This document shows positions 1 through 6,959 of a stretch of 16,040 nucleotides of DNA, one piece after another. Under the pieces are notes generated by a model, which saw only the letters and a list, made by a program, of their open reading frames with translations, had not been told where the DNA came from and did not search any database. Made by a program: the position numbers and the translations under genes. Position 1 is the stretch's first letter, and every line of letters begins with the position of its first letter. The DNA is from Pseudomonadota bacterium (GTDB lineage Bacteria; Pseudomonadota; Alphaproteobacteria; Rhizobiales; Beijerinckiaceae), in assembly GCA_023423995.1 (NCBI GenBank), contig JAFAEL010000024.1:1-16040 (forward strand), written 5' to 3'.

Positions 1-723
1 GTCGAGCGCCGCCTTCGTCTGTTGCCCGATCTCCTGCGACAGCCGCAGCACCTCGATGCGTCGGGCCAGGAGGCGCGAGACCTTGTCCATCCGGGCCACG
101 AGGTCGACCGTCTCGAGGAGCTCCTGCTTCTCGTCCGGCGTGATGTCGATATAGGCCGCGACCAGGTCGCCGAGCGCCGAAGGCGTGTTGGCGCCCTGCA
201 CGGCCGCGACGAGCTCCTGCGGCGCCTGCGGCAGGAGCTGGAGCGCCTCGAGCGCCTGTCCCTGAAGATGGAGGAAACGCGCCTCGATCTCAGGCGTCTG
301 GGCCTGCGGCTCCTCCAGCCGGGTGATGCGCGCGACCAGGTAGGGGTTTTCGCGCGTGAACTCGACGACGCGGAAGCGCTGCTCGCCCTGCGCGATGATG
401 TGGTTGGTGCCGTCGGGCGCCGTCAGGTAGCGGAGGACGTTCGCGACCGTTCCGGTCCGATGAAGATCGACCGCGGAAGGATTCTGCAGTTCCGGATCGC
501 GCTGCATCAGGAAGCCGACCTGCTTGCCCTGCTTCACGGCCTCCTGGGCGGCGGCGACCGATTGCGGCCGCCCGACCGCGATCGGGAGCACCACGCCCGG
601 AAAGAGGACGAAATTGCGCACGGGCACGATGATCAGCGTGTCCGAGGGCGGCTGCTGTGGCGCACCGTCGCCGGAGCCGGAGCCGAGCTCGGCGCTTCTC
701 AGGATGGGATCTCGTTCGGCCAT
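1..723 (-). CDS. lon: ATP-dependent Lon protease, N-terminal part (gene runs off the window start)
   Basis: The frame is open for 241 codons from the ATG at 723 to base 1, so only the N-terminal substrate-binding (LAN) domain is visible. Residues ~28-130 carry the family pattern: a strand reading LIIVPVRNFVLFPGVVLPI, then VGR, a KQGKQVGFLMQ strand and an RVVEFTRENPYLVARI strand; a helical segment follows (~135-241). The AAA+ ATPase and Ser-Lys protease domains would lie outside the window. Lon degrades misfolded and regulatory proteins in the cytoplasm. The start lies 5 nt after the hsp20 stop, so the two are almost certainly co-transcribed from the sigma-32-like promoter ahead of hsp20. Canonical alphaproteobacterial lon usually sits beside clpX and hupB, so this hsp20-linked copy is probably a second, stress-dedicated paralogue (inference). 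Confidence 0.92.
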   Translation of the reverse strand, partial: MAERDPILRSAELGSGSGDGAPQQPPSDTLIIVPVRNFVLFPGVVLPIAVGRPQSVAAAQEAVKQGKQVGFLMQRDPELQNPSAVDLHRTGTVANVLRYLTAPDGTNHIIAQGEQRFRVVEFTRENPYLVARITRLEEPQAQTPEIEARFLHLQGQALEALQLLPQAPQELVAAVQGANTPSALGDLVAAYIDITPDEKQELLETVDLVARMDKVSRLLARRIEVLRLSQEIGQQTKAALD

Positions 724-728
724 GGGGG

Positions 729-1145
729 TCACCGCGCGGGCGCGTGCTTGTGGAGGGTGACGACGAGGCAGCCATTCGCCGAGGTGCGGCGCACGTCGTC
801 GTAGCGGCCGGGCGGGATCTGAACCCGCCTGACGAAGCAGCCCTGCGGCAGTTCCAGCCGGTGGATGACCGCATGGCCGAGTTCCGGTGGAAGCGTGCGC
901 TCGGCCCGGATGAGGAGCGTGCCCTCCTCGATGACGGCCGTCACATTCCTCGGATCCACTCCGGGCAGCGCCGTCAGGACGATGACCTCCCGCTCCGTCT
1001 CGAGCACGTCCACGGGTGGCTCCCAGCATGTCGAGCGGGCCTGCGGATGGCGGGGCTGGAACATCTCGCGCTGCATGCGCTCGGCCCGCGCGAGCATCTC
1101 CACCGCCTCGGACCACATCCAGCTTCGTGGATCGACGGGTTTCAT
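729..1145 (-). CDS. Small heat-shock protein, Hsp20/alpha-crystallin family
   Basis: A 138-aa protein. The alpha-crystallin domain spans ~residues 43-133: it opens with PPVDVLETEREVIV, has the ALPGV turn and ends with the family's late strand in the form NGCLVVTLHK. Hsp20 proteins hold unfolding proteins in a soluble state for refolding or proteolysis, which suits the lon gene 5 nt downstream. I chose the ATG at 1145 because AGAGG (minus strand, 1157-1153) lies 7 nt upstream; a longer in-frame start at 1253 would begin upstream of the candidate promoter. The protein stops soon after the domain (KHAPAR) and shows no I-X-I/V anchor motif, which most bacterial Hsp20s use to build large oligomers, so it may form dimers or small assemblies (inference). 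No symbol is given because ibpA/hspX orthology cannot be decided. Confidence 0.9.
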   Translation of the reverse strand: MKPVDPRSWMWSEAVEMLARAERMQREMFQPRHPQARSTCWEPPVDVLETEREVIVLTALPGVDPRNVTAVIEEGTLLIRAERTLPPELGHAVIHRLELPQGCFVRRVQIPPGRYDDVRRTSANGCLVVTLHKHAPAR

Positions 1146-1190
1146 GGACAAACCTCTGACGCCGGGCCGCGACGCGGTCGGGCCAGGGGG

Positions 1191-1219
1191 TAAATGGGGA
1201 CTGGCGGACGGAGTTGCAG
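1191..1219 (-). promoter_or_regulatory. Candidate sigma-32 (RpoH) heat-shock promoter for hsp20-lon
   Basis: On the minus strand the -10 element reads CCCCATTTA (1199-1191), an excellent match to the sigma-32 consensus CCCCATnTA. A -35-like CTGCAA (1219-1214; consensus CTTGAA, 4 of 6) lies 14 nt upstream, within the usual 13-17 nt spacing. The start of transcription would fall about 1183, giving a leader of roughly 38 nt before the hsp20 ATG. Seen directly: the element and spacing. Inferred: use by RpoH, supported by the two heat-shock genes downstream. Confidence 0.6.
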
Positions 1220-1281
1220 GTCCGCTGTCGTACCTTCCCGGCAGGGGTGGCATGCAGGCAGGTGAGGCCGGCAGGCCGTCG

Positions 1282-1322
1282 GGTCCCGCATCACCGGGGC
1301 GGAAGGCGGGACCTCCGGAGGT
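1282..1322 (-). terminator. Inverted repeats between tetR and hsp20, possible terminator
   Basis: Between the end of tetR and the hsp20 promoter lie two inverted repeats: GGTCCCGC (1282-1289) pairing with GCGGGACC (1306-1313), and overlapping it a perfect 12-bp palindrome ACCTCCGGAGGT (1311-1322). Together they could end tetR transcription, but no T-run follows on the minus strand, so a factor-dependent end or an alternative-pairing structure is equally possible. Confidence 0.3.
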
Positions 1323-1344
1323 GTGCTGGGAAAGCCCCCGGATC

Positions 1345-1917
1345 TCAGGCGGGCGGCGGTCCGATCAGCCGCGCCAGCACCCTGCGAAAGCGCGCCACGG
1401 CCTCGCCGCTGCGCTCCGTTTTCATGCGCAGGAGCGTGCCTTGCCATGCGGCCAGAATGAAGGCCGCGAGATCCGCCGCCCCGTCCTCCTCTGGCTGGAT
1501 CAGGCGCAGCACGGCCTCGAACTGCGCCGATTGCTGTCCCAGCATCGCGACGAGCCGCTCCCGTATCGCGTCGCTGCGCGCGGGGATCTCCGCCGCGAGA
1601 TCGACCACCATGCAGCCCCGCTGCCAATCGGCCTCCGAGAGCGCCTCGCCGATCGTGTCGAAATAGGTCCAGAGCCGGGCTTCCGGAGCGAGGGCCGGGT
1701 TGCCGAGCGTGGCCTGCATGATCGCGTCCAGGCGCTCGAAGTACCGATCGAGGACCAGCAGGCCGAACCCCTCCTTCGATCGGAAGTGGTTGGTGAACGA
1801 GCCCTGCGGAACGTTCGCGGCGGCCGCGATCTCCCGCACCCCGGTGCCGACGAAACCCTGCGAATGGACGACGGCCAGCCCGGCTTGCAGCAGGGCCTCG
1901 CGCTGATCAAGTGCCAT
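1345..1917 (-). CDS. TetR/AcrR-family transcriptional repressor
   Basis: A 190-aa protein of typical TetR length. The N-terminal helix-turn-helix covers ~residues 8-55: GLAVVHSQGFVGTGVREIA, then the turn and recognition helix VPQGSFTNHFRSKEGF, a very typical TetR signature. The remaining ~130 residues form the all-helical ligand-binding and dimer domain, whose ligand cannot be predicted. It is divergent from the epoxide-hydrolase-like gene; a perfect 14-bp palindrome begins 14 bp upstream of its ATG, so it most likely represses itself and the hydrolase until an inducer binds. The start at 1917 lacks a clear Shine-Dalgarno sequence, but the homology begins within a few residues of it. The frame stays open much further upstream over the divergent gene; that extension is an artefact of high GC. 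Confidence 0.93.
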   Translation of the reverse strand: MALDQREALLQAGLAVVHSQGFVGTGVREIAAAANVPQGSFTNHFRSKEGFGLLVLDRYFERLDAIMQATLGNPALAPEARLWTYFDTIGEALSEADWQRGCMVVDLAAEIPARSDAIRERLVAMLGQQSAQFEAVLRLIQPEEDGAADLAAFILAAWQGTLLRMKTERSGEAVARFRRVLARLIGPPPA

Positions 1918-1930
1918 GGATGACAGCTGT

Positions 1931-1944
1931 AATACGATCGTATT
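1931..1944. promoter_or_regulatory. Perfect 14-bp palindrome, probable TetR operator
   Basis: AATACGATCGTATT is its own reverse complement and is conspicuously AT-rich for this window. It lies in the 159-nt divergent gap, 14 bp upstream of the tetR ATG. A possible promoter for the plus-strand hydrolase, TTGCCC (1943-1948), 17 nt, TACAGG (1966-1971), overlaps its right edge, so a bound repressor would block both directions. Palindrome seen directly; its binding partner is inferred from TetR-family practice. Confidence 0.7.
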
Positions 1945-2076
1945 GCCCAGGCAACCGAGACGGCCTACAGGTCTCGCGGGGATGCATACCCGTCGCGGAG
2001 AGCAGGAAGCGCCATCCCGGCCGCTGCGCCCCCTGCCGCCGATCCGAGCGATCCTGGAACCTGGAGACACGACGCC

Positions 2077-3027
2077 GTGCGCCATTATCGAATTGGGACC
2101 AACGGGATCACGCTCCACGCCGTCGAGGAGGGAAGCGGGCCAGCCGTGCTGTTCTGCCATGGCTTTCCGGCCATCTGGTCGTCCTGGCGATCGCAGATGG
2201 AGGCCGTGGCGGCCGTCGGGTGGCGCGCCATCGCGCTCGACATGCGCGGCTATGGCGAAAGCGACGCGCCCGCCGAGGCAGAAGCCTACATGCCCTTTCA
2301 CACGGTCGGCGACCTCGTCGGCGTGCTGGACGCCCTGGGCATCGCGCAGGCCGTCGTCGTCGGCCACGATTTCGGCGCGAACGTCGCCTGGAACGCCGCC
2401 ATGATGCGGCCGGATCGGTTCACGGCGGTGTTCGCGATTTCCGTCTCGTTCATTCCGCCCGGCCGCCCCAGCTTCCTCGACCAGCTCCGGGTCCAGCACG
2501 CCGACACGTTCTACATGTTCGCCCAGATTCGCCCGGAGAGCGACCAGGCCTGGGCGGATGCCGCAACGACAATTCCCGGGGCCTATTACTGGCCGTCCGG
2601 ACAGGCGCCCGAGGATCAGAGCTGGCACCCCTTCATTCCGGCACGCGGGGCGCTCCGGCCCGTGCCCGAGCCGATCCGGGTGATCGATGGCGATTATCTG
2701 AACGAGGCCATCGCGAGCTTCTCCCGGACAGGCTTTCACGGCGGGCTCAACTACTACCGCGCCATCGATCCCTTCTTCGCGCTCGCCTCGGGCGTCTATG
2801 CCGGCGCGACCATCCGGCAGCCGTCCTTCTTCGTCACCGGCGCGCTCGACGGGCTGAACCGCGTCCGTGAGCCGACCGAGGAAAGCCTCCGCCCCGCCAT
2901 CCCCGGCCTGCGGGGTTTTCTCAGCCTCAATGGCGTTGGCCACTGGCCGCAGCTCGAAGCGCCCGCGCAGGTGAACGCGGCGCTCCTCTCGTTCCTGTCG
3001 GGCCTGCCCAGATCCGCCGAAGCCTGA
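2077..3027 (+). CDS. Alpha/beta hydrolase, epoxide hydrolase type
   Basis: A 316-aa protein with soluble epoxide hydrolase features: oxyanion-hole motif HGFP (28-31), RGYGESDAP (57-65), nucleophile elbow GHDFGA with Asp98 as nucleophile (haloalkane dehalogenases and epoxide hydrolases use Asp here, lipases use Ser), lid tyrosines in NYYRA (226/227) that would activate the epoxide oxygen, acid candidate Asp258 in TGALDGL, and the catalytic His289 in GVGHWPQLE. It would convert an epoxide to a vicinal diol in the cytoplasm; the substrate is unknown, and a fluoroacetate or haloalkane dehalogenase is less likely because of the lid tyrosines. The start is GTG at 2077 with GGAG at 2063-2066. It is divergent from tetR, so substrate-induced expression is likely. 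It converges with dctA, leaving only 6 nt between the stops. Confidence 0.9.
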   Translation: MRHYRIGTNGITLHAVEEGSGPAVLFCHGFPAIWSSWRSQMEAVAAVGWRAIALDMRGYGESDAPAEAEAYMPFHTVGDLVGVLDALGIAQAVVVGHDFGANVAWNAAMMRPDRFTAVFAISVSFIPPGRPSFLDQLRVQHADTFYMFAQIRPESDQAWADAATTIPGAYYWPSGQAPEDQSWHPFIPARGALRPVPEPIRVIDGDYLNEAIASFSRTGFHGGLNYYRAIDPFFALASGVYAGATIRQPSFFVTGALDGLNRVREPTEESLRPAIPGLRGFLSLNGVGHWPQLEAPAQVNAALLSFLSGLPRSAEA

Positions 3028-3033
3028 GGCCGG

Positions 3034-4365
3034 TCAGAGAGCCTGCTCGATCGGCTTCGCCTCCATCTTCTCGGCGGCCTCCATCGGATGGGCGAGCGCG
3101 GCCTTGAGCTTCGCGCGGTCGAGCTCGCCCTCCCAGGCGGAGACGACCACGGTGGCGACACCGTTGCCGACGAGGTTCGTGAGCGCGCGGCACTCGCTCA
3201 TGAACTTGTCGATCCCGAGCACCAGCGTCATGGCGGCTACCGGGACCGGGTTGTTCGGGATGGCGGCGAGCGTCGCGGCGAGCGTGATGAATCCGGCTCC
3301 TGTGACGCCGGAGGCTCCTTTCGAGGTGAGCATCGCGACCAGGATGATGGTGGCATATTGTCCGAACGAAAGGTCGGCGCCGACGGCCTGGGCCAGGAAC
3401 AGCGTGGCCAGGGTCATGTAGATGTTCGTGCCGTCGAGGTTGAACGAGTAGCCCGTCGGAATGACGAGGCCGACGACCGACTTCGAGGCCCCCAGGCCCT
3501 CCATCTTCTGCATCATCTGCGGCAGCACCGATTCCGACGAGGAGGTGCCGAGCACGATGAGGAGCTCATCCTTGATGTAGACGATGAAGCGGAGGATCTA
3601 TAACCCGGCCCACCAGGCGACCGCACCGAGCACCACCACGACGAAGAGCACGCTGGTGGCATAGAAGGTGAGGACGAGGCCGAGGAGATTGCCCAGGCTC
3701 GCCAGGCCATACTGGCCCACCGTGAAGGCCATGGCCCCGAAGGCGCCAAGAGGCGCGAGCTTCACGACGAGGCCGATGATGCGGAAGAAGATCTGCCCCA
3801 TCGTCTCGATGGCGTAGTTGATCTGCTGCGTACGCTCCCCGAGCTGCAGCACGACGACGCCGGTCAGGACCGAGACGAGGAGCACCTGAAGCAGGTCGCC
3901 GGTTGCGAAGGCATCGAAGAAGCTCCGCGGGACCAGGGCGAGGATGTGGGCGACGAAGCTGTCCTTCTCGGCCGCGGCCGCGTAGCTCGCCACGGCTTTC
4001 GGATCGAGGGTCGCGGGATCGGCCCCGAAGCCCCTTCCGGGCTGCACGATCTCGCCGACGACGATGCCCACCAGGAGCGCGAAGGTGGAGACCACCTCGA
4101 AATAGACCAGCGCCTTGAGGCCGACCCGCCCGACCTTCTTCAGGTCGCCCATCGAGGCGATCCCGTGCACGATCGTGCAGAAGATGACGGGCGCGATCAT
4201 CATCTTGATCAGCGCGATGAACACGTCGCCCAGCCACTTCATGGACTTGGCGAGGTCCGGGTTCATCCAGCCCAGCACGATCCCGAGCGCGATCGCGATC
4301 AGAACCTGGACGTAGAGCTGCCGGTACCAGGGAGTCCTGACGGGAGTGGTGGCGACGGCTTCCAT
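3034..4365 (-). pseudogene. dctA: C4-dicarboxylate/proton (sodium) symporter DctA, interrupted by an in-frame TAG
   Basis: Read through the stop, the frame encodes 443 residues, the normal DctA length, with strong DctA similarity end to end: KMMIAPVIFCTIVHGIA early, APLGAFGAMAFTVGQYG in the middle, then [19 protein letters not shown] (the serine-rich hairpin), [15 protein letters not shown] (the NLDGT substrate motif) and [18 protein letters not shown]. DctA imports succinate, fumarate and malate across the inner membrane. Codon 256 (3600-3598) is TAG, preceded by TTA, a rare codon in this GC-rich DNA. E. coli DctA has GFSI here against GL-stop-I, so TTC TCG probably became TTA TAG. The 255-residue product would lack the hairpin and substrate motif. 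No frameshift is seen and the rest is intact, so this is a recent inactivation, a sequencing error, or amber read-through. The start is ATG 4365 with GAGGG (4376-4372) 6 nt upstream. Confidence 0.88.
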
Positions 4366-4411
4366 GGCGTGCCCTCGAACGCCGGCAGCCGCCGGCCACC
4401 AGGACGGCATG

Positions 4412-4427
4412 TCACAGGATCACAGGA
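4412..4427. repeat. Tandem 8-bp repeat upstream of dctA
   Basis: TCACAGGA occurs twice in direct succession (4412-4419 and 4420-4427), about 47 bp upstream of the dctA start, in the 128-nt gap after the methyltransferase gene. On the dctA strand it reads TCCTGTGA twice. It could be paired half-sites for a regulator or a chance duplication. I found no convincing sigma-54 promoter here, though many dctA genes use one. Confidence 0.35.
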
Positions 4428-4493
4428 CGACAACAAGCGGCATGAGCGCGCATGCGGTCTTCGCCGGGGCTCGCCCCTGGTCGGACCGGGATC

Positions 4494-5228
4494 TCAGGTC
4501 CGGGTCGGTACGGAAACGGGACTTGCGAGCCACAGGACGTGGCGCCGGCCGCTGCTCCCGTTCGCATGGACGCGCATTTCGTCCACGTTGAAACCGGCGA
4601 GCTTCAGCCGGGCCTTGAACCTCCGGTCGGGCCCGCCGGACCACACCGCCAGGATGCCGTTCGGCCGGAGCGCGAAGCGCGCACGCCGCAATCCCCAGAT
4701 GTCGTAGAGGCGGTCGTTCACCCGCTGCGTCAGGCCCTGGGCGCCGTTGTCCACGTCCAGCAGGATGGCATCGAACTGCGCCGGGCCGGATTGGATAGTG
4801 CGGTGGACGTCCTCGACCCGCAGCTCGACGCGCGGGTCCTCCAGGCTCTCTCCGACCAGCGGACGCAACGGGCCGCGGGCCCAGGCCACGACGGCCGGCA
4901 CGAGCTCGGCCACCACGACGCTGGCATCGGGCCCGAGTGCGTCCAGCGCCCCCCGCAGCGTGAACCCCATGCCGAGGCCCCCGATGAGGATGCGAGGGCG
5001 GGATCGGTCCTGGAGGCGCGCGCAGGTCAGGGTCGCCAAGGCCCTCTCGGATTCCCGGAACTGGTTCGTCATCAGCTCCGCGCCTCCGACGACGATCGAG
5101 AACTCCTCCCCCTGCCGCATCAGGCGCATTTCGCCATCGGTCCCCGGGATGGGCGCGCTGTCGAGCTCCGTCCAGGTGCCGGGGTCCCGCCGCGCGCTCG
5201 CGCGACGCGCCACCGTCCCGGCGCTCAT
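4494..5228 (-). CDS. Spermidine-synthase-like class I SAM-dependent methyltransferase-fold protein
   Basis: A 244-aa protein with the Rossmann pattern of the spermidine/spermine synthase family: the glycine-rich motif RILIGGLGMGFTLR (79-92), an acidic residue closing the second strand (VVVAELVP, 104-111), an acidic residue in VEDVH (128-132), and the FDAILLDVDNG strand (142-152). Members transfer aminopropyl or methyl groups; the aminopropyl-transferase active-site tyrosine and aspartate pattern is not obvious, so I do not call it SpeE. A methyltransferase acting on a small molecule or RNA is possible. Its ATG overlaps the stop of the DEAD-box helicase in the form ATGA, so the two are translationally coupled and may share a process. 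The substrate is unknown. Confidence 0.82.
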   Translation of the reverse strand: MSAGTVARRASARRDPGTWTELDSAPIPGTDGEMRLMRQGEEFSIVVGGAELMTNQFRESERALATLTCARLQDRSRPRILIGGLGMGFTLRGALDALGPDASVVVAELVPAVVAWARGPLRPLVGESLEDPRVELRVEDVHRTIQSGPAQFDAILLDVDNGAQGLTQRVNDRLYDIWGLRRARFALRPNGILAVWSGGPDRRFKARLKLAGFNVDEMRVHANGSSGRRHVLWLASPVSVPTRT

Positions 5229-6910
5229 GACTTGTGCCTGCGCGGGGGCCCACGATGCTTGGGCCGCTTCTCGGCCACGTGTCCCTGACCGGGCCCTCCG
5301 GCAGGCTCGATCCGGATTCCGGCGACGGCGGTACCCCGCACGGCATCCGCGAAGGCGTCCGATGCCGCCGCACTGATCTGGACCTTCGTTTCGCGCTCGA
5401 AGATGCGGATCGCGCCGATATCCTGGCGCGTGACGCCACCACGCCGGCAGAGCATGGGCAGCAGCCATTTCGGATCGGCATTGCCGTTCCGTCCGACATT
5501 CAGCCGGAACCAGAGACCGCCTCCCGACGAGGCCTCGTGCCGCTGTTCCCGGCCGGCCGACCGGCCGCTGGGCCCGGGCTCGCGCCGGCTCGGGGCAAAG
5601 CCGGGATCGGTGACGTCCTCGGGGGCCGGCAGACGCTGCCGGTAGAGCTTGGCGAAGGCCGCCGCGACCGCCTCCGGCGAACGCTCCGCCAGAAGCGCCT
5701 TCGCCATGGCGACGTCTTCCTCCGCGGGCTCCTCCTCGAAGAGAGGGCTCTCGAGCAGCCGCTGCTGGTCGAGCGTCCGGATCTCGTCGGCCGAGGGCGG
5801 GCCCGACCAGACGGGCACGACGCCCGCGACGGCCATCATCTGCTCTGCGCGGCGGCGGCGCGACGGCGGGATCAGCAGGACGCTGATGCCCTTGCGGCCC
5901 GCCCGCCCGGTCCGCCCGCTGCGGTGCTGAAGAGCCTCCGCGTCGTGCGGCAGGTCGGCATGGATGACCAGCCCCAAGCCCGGAAGGTCGATGCCCCGTG
6001 CCGCCACATCGGTCGCCACGCAGACCCGCGCGCGGCCGTCCCGCAGCGCCTGGAGGGCATGGTTGCGCTCGCTCTGGCTGAGTTCCCCGGACAGGGCTAC
6101 GACCAGGAAGCCGCGCTCCAGCAGCAGCCCCTGCAGATGCCTGACGCTCTCCCGCGTATTGCAGAAGACGATCGCGGCGGGCGCATCGACGGCACGCAGC
6201 ACGTTGACGACGCCGTGGGCGATCTCGCGCGGCATGACGCGCATCGCCCGGTATTCGATATCGGCGTGCCCGCCCTCGGTGCTGGCCACCTCGACCCGGA
6301 ACGGGTTCCTCTGGAAGCTCCTCGCCAGCGCCACGATGGCCTTCGGCAAGGTGGCGGAGAACAGCAATGTCCGCCGCTCGACTGGCGTCGCCTCGAGGAT
6401 GAACTCGAGATCCTCCCGGAACCCGAGGTCGAGCATCTCATCCGCTTCGTCGAGCACCACGGCCCTGAGTTGCGACAGGTCGAGCCGGCCCCGCTCCAGG
6501 TGGTCGCGCAACCGGCCGGGGGTGCCGACCACGATGTGGGCGCCCAGGCCGAGCTCCCGCTGCTCGCGCCGGGGATCCATGCCACCCACGCAGGATACGA
6601 CCCGCGCCCCGGCATGCTGGTACAGCCAGGACAGCTCGCGCTGGACCTGCAGGGCCAGTTCGCGCGTCGGCGCGATGACGAGGGCGAGCGGCTCGGCGGC
6701 GCGCTCGAAGCGCTCGGCATCCCCCAGCAGGGTCGAGGCGAGCGCCAGCCCGTACGCGACCGTCTTTCCCGACCCGGTCTGCGCCGAGACCAGGAGGTCG
6801 CGATCCGCGGCCGCGTGCTCCAGCACGGCCGCCTGGACGGGTGTCGGCTCGTGGTAGTTGCGCTCCGCCAGGGCCTGGAGAAGCGGAGGACTGCTTGAAG
6901 GAAAGGTCAC
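5225..6910 (-). CDS. DEAD-box ATP-dependent RNA helicase with DbpA-type C-terminal RNA-binding domain
   Basis: A 561-aa protein with the full helicase motif set: Q-motif region YHEPTPVQ (19-26), Walker A AQTGSGKT (43-50), PTRELA (81-86), TPGR (130-133), DEAD (154-157), SAT (185-187), VFCNTRES (248-255), ATDVAARGID (299-308) and HRSGRTGRAGR (329-339). Residues ~466-536, starting WFRLNVGRNG, resemble the DbpA RNA-binding domain that directs E. coli DbpA to 23S rRNA, followed by a basic tail (KRPKHRGPPRRHK). A role in ribosome assembly or RNA remodelling is likely. The linker (~430-465) is low-complexity. The start is GTG at 6910, with only a weak ribosome-binding site. It lies 49 nt after the SNF2-like helicase and overlaps the methyltransferase gene. 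Domain order suggests a DbpA/DeaD-like protein, but exact orthology is unclear. Confidence 0.94.
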   Translation of the reverse strand: MTFPSSSPPLLQALAERNYHEPTPVQAAVLEHAAADRDLLVSAQTGSGKTVAYGLALASTLLGDAERFERAAEPLALVIAPTRELALQVQRELSWLYQHAGARVVSCVGGMDPRREQRELGLGAHIVVGTPGRLRDHLERGRLDLSQLRAVVLDEADEMLDLGFREDLEFILEATPVERRTLLFSATLPKAIVALARSFQRNPFRVEVASTEGGHADIEYRAMRVMPREIAHGVVNVLRAVDAPAAIVFCNTRESVRHLQGLLLERGFLVVALSGELSQSERNHALQALRDGRARVCVATDVAARGIDLPGLGLVIHADLPHDAEALQHRSGRTGRAGRKGISVLLIPPSRRRRAEQMMAVAGVVPVWSGPPSADEIRTLDQQRLLESPLFEEEPAEEDVAMAKALLAERSPEAVAAAFAKLYRQRLPAPEDVTDPGFAPSRREPGPSGRSAGREQRHEASSGGGLWFRLNVGRNGNADPKWLLPMLCRRGGVTRQDIGAIRIFERETKVQISAAASDAFADAVRGTAVAGIRIEPAGGPGQGHVAEKRPKHRGPPRRHKS

Positions 6911-6959
6911 GGATAAACTCGGTCGTCAGAAGGATGGCAAAGGCGGCGGGCAGCGCAGC

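Noticed and set aside
1146..1253. Longer hsp20 start at 1253
   Set aside because: It would begin upstream of the candidate sigma-32 promoter and its leader, and the shorter start has a good AGAGG site.
1918..2943. Upstream extension of the tetR frame, making a 532-aa protein
   Set aside because: The extra part runs antisense through the epoxide-hydrolase gene; the TetR domain begins a few residues after the ATG at 1917.
4466..4477. GGGG-CTCG-CCCC hairpin after the methyltransferase gene
   Set aside because: Only four pairs and no T-run; too weak to call a terminator.
5234..6898. 554-aa plus-strand open frame opposite the DEAD-box helicase
   Set aside because: Mirror frame of a gene with complete helicase motifs; composition is Arg/Gly/Pro-biased and shows no domain. 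The same holds for long plus-strand frames opposite the SNF2-like helicase (6858-8480), the fusion gene (12463-13557), the MBL gene (13413-14204) and the amidohydrolase (14274-15350).
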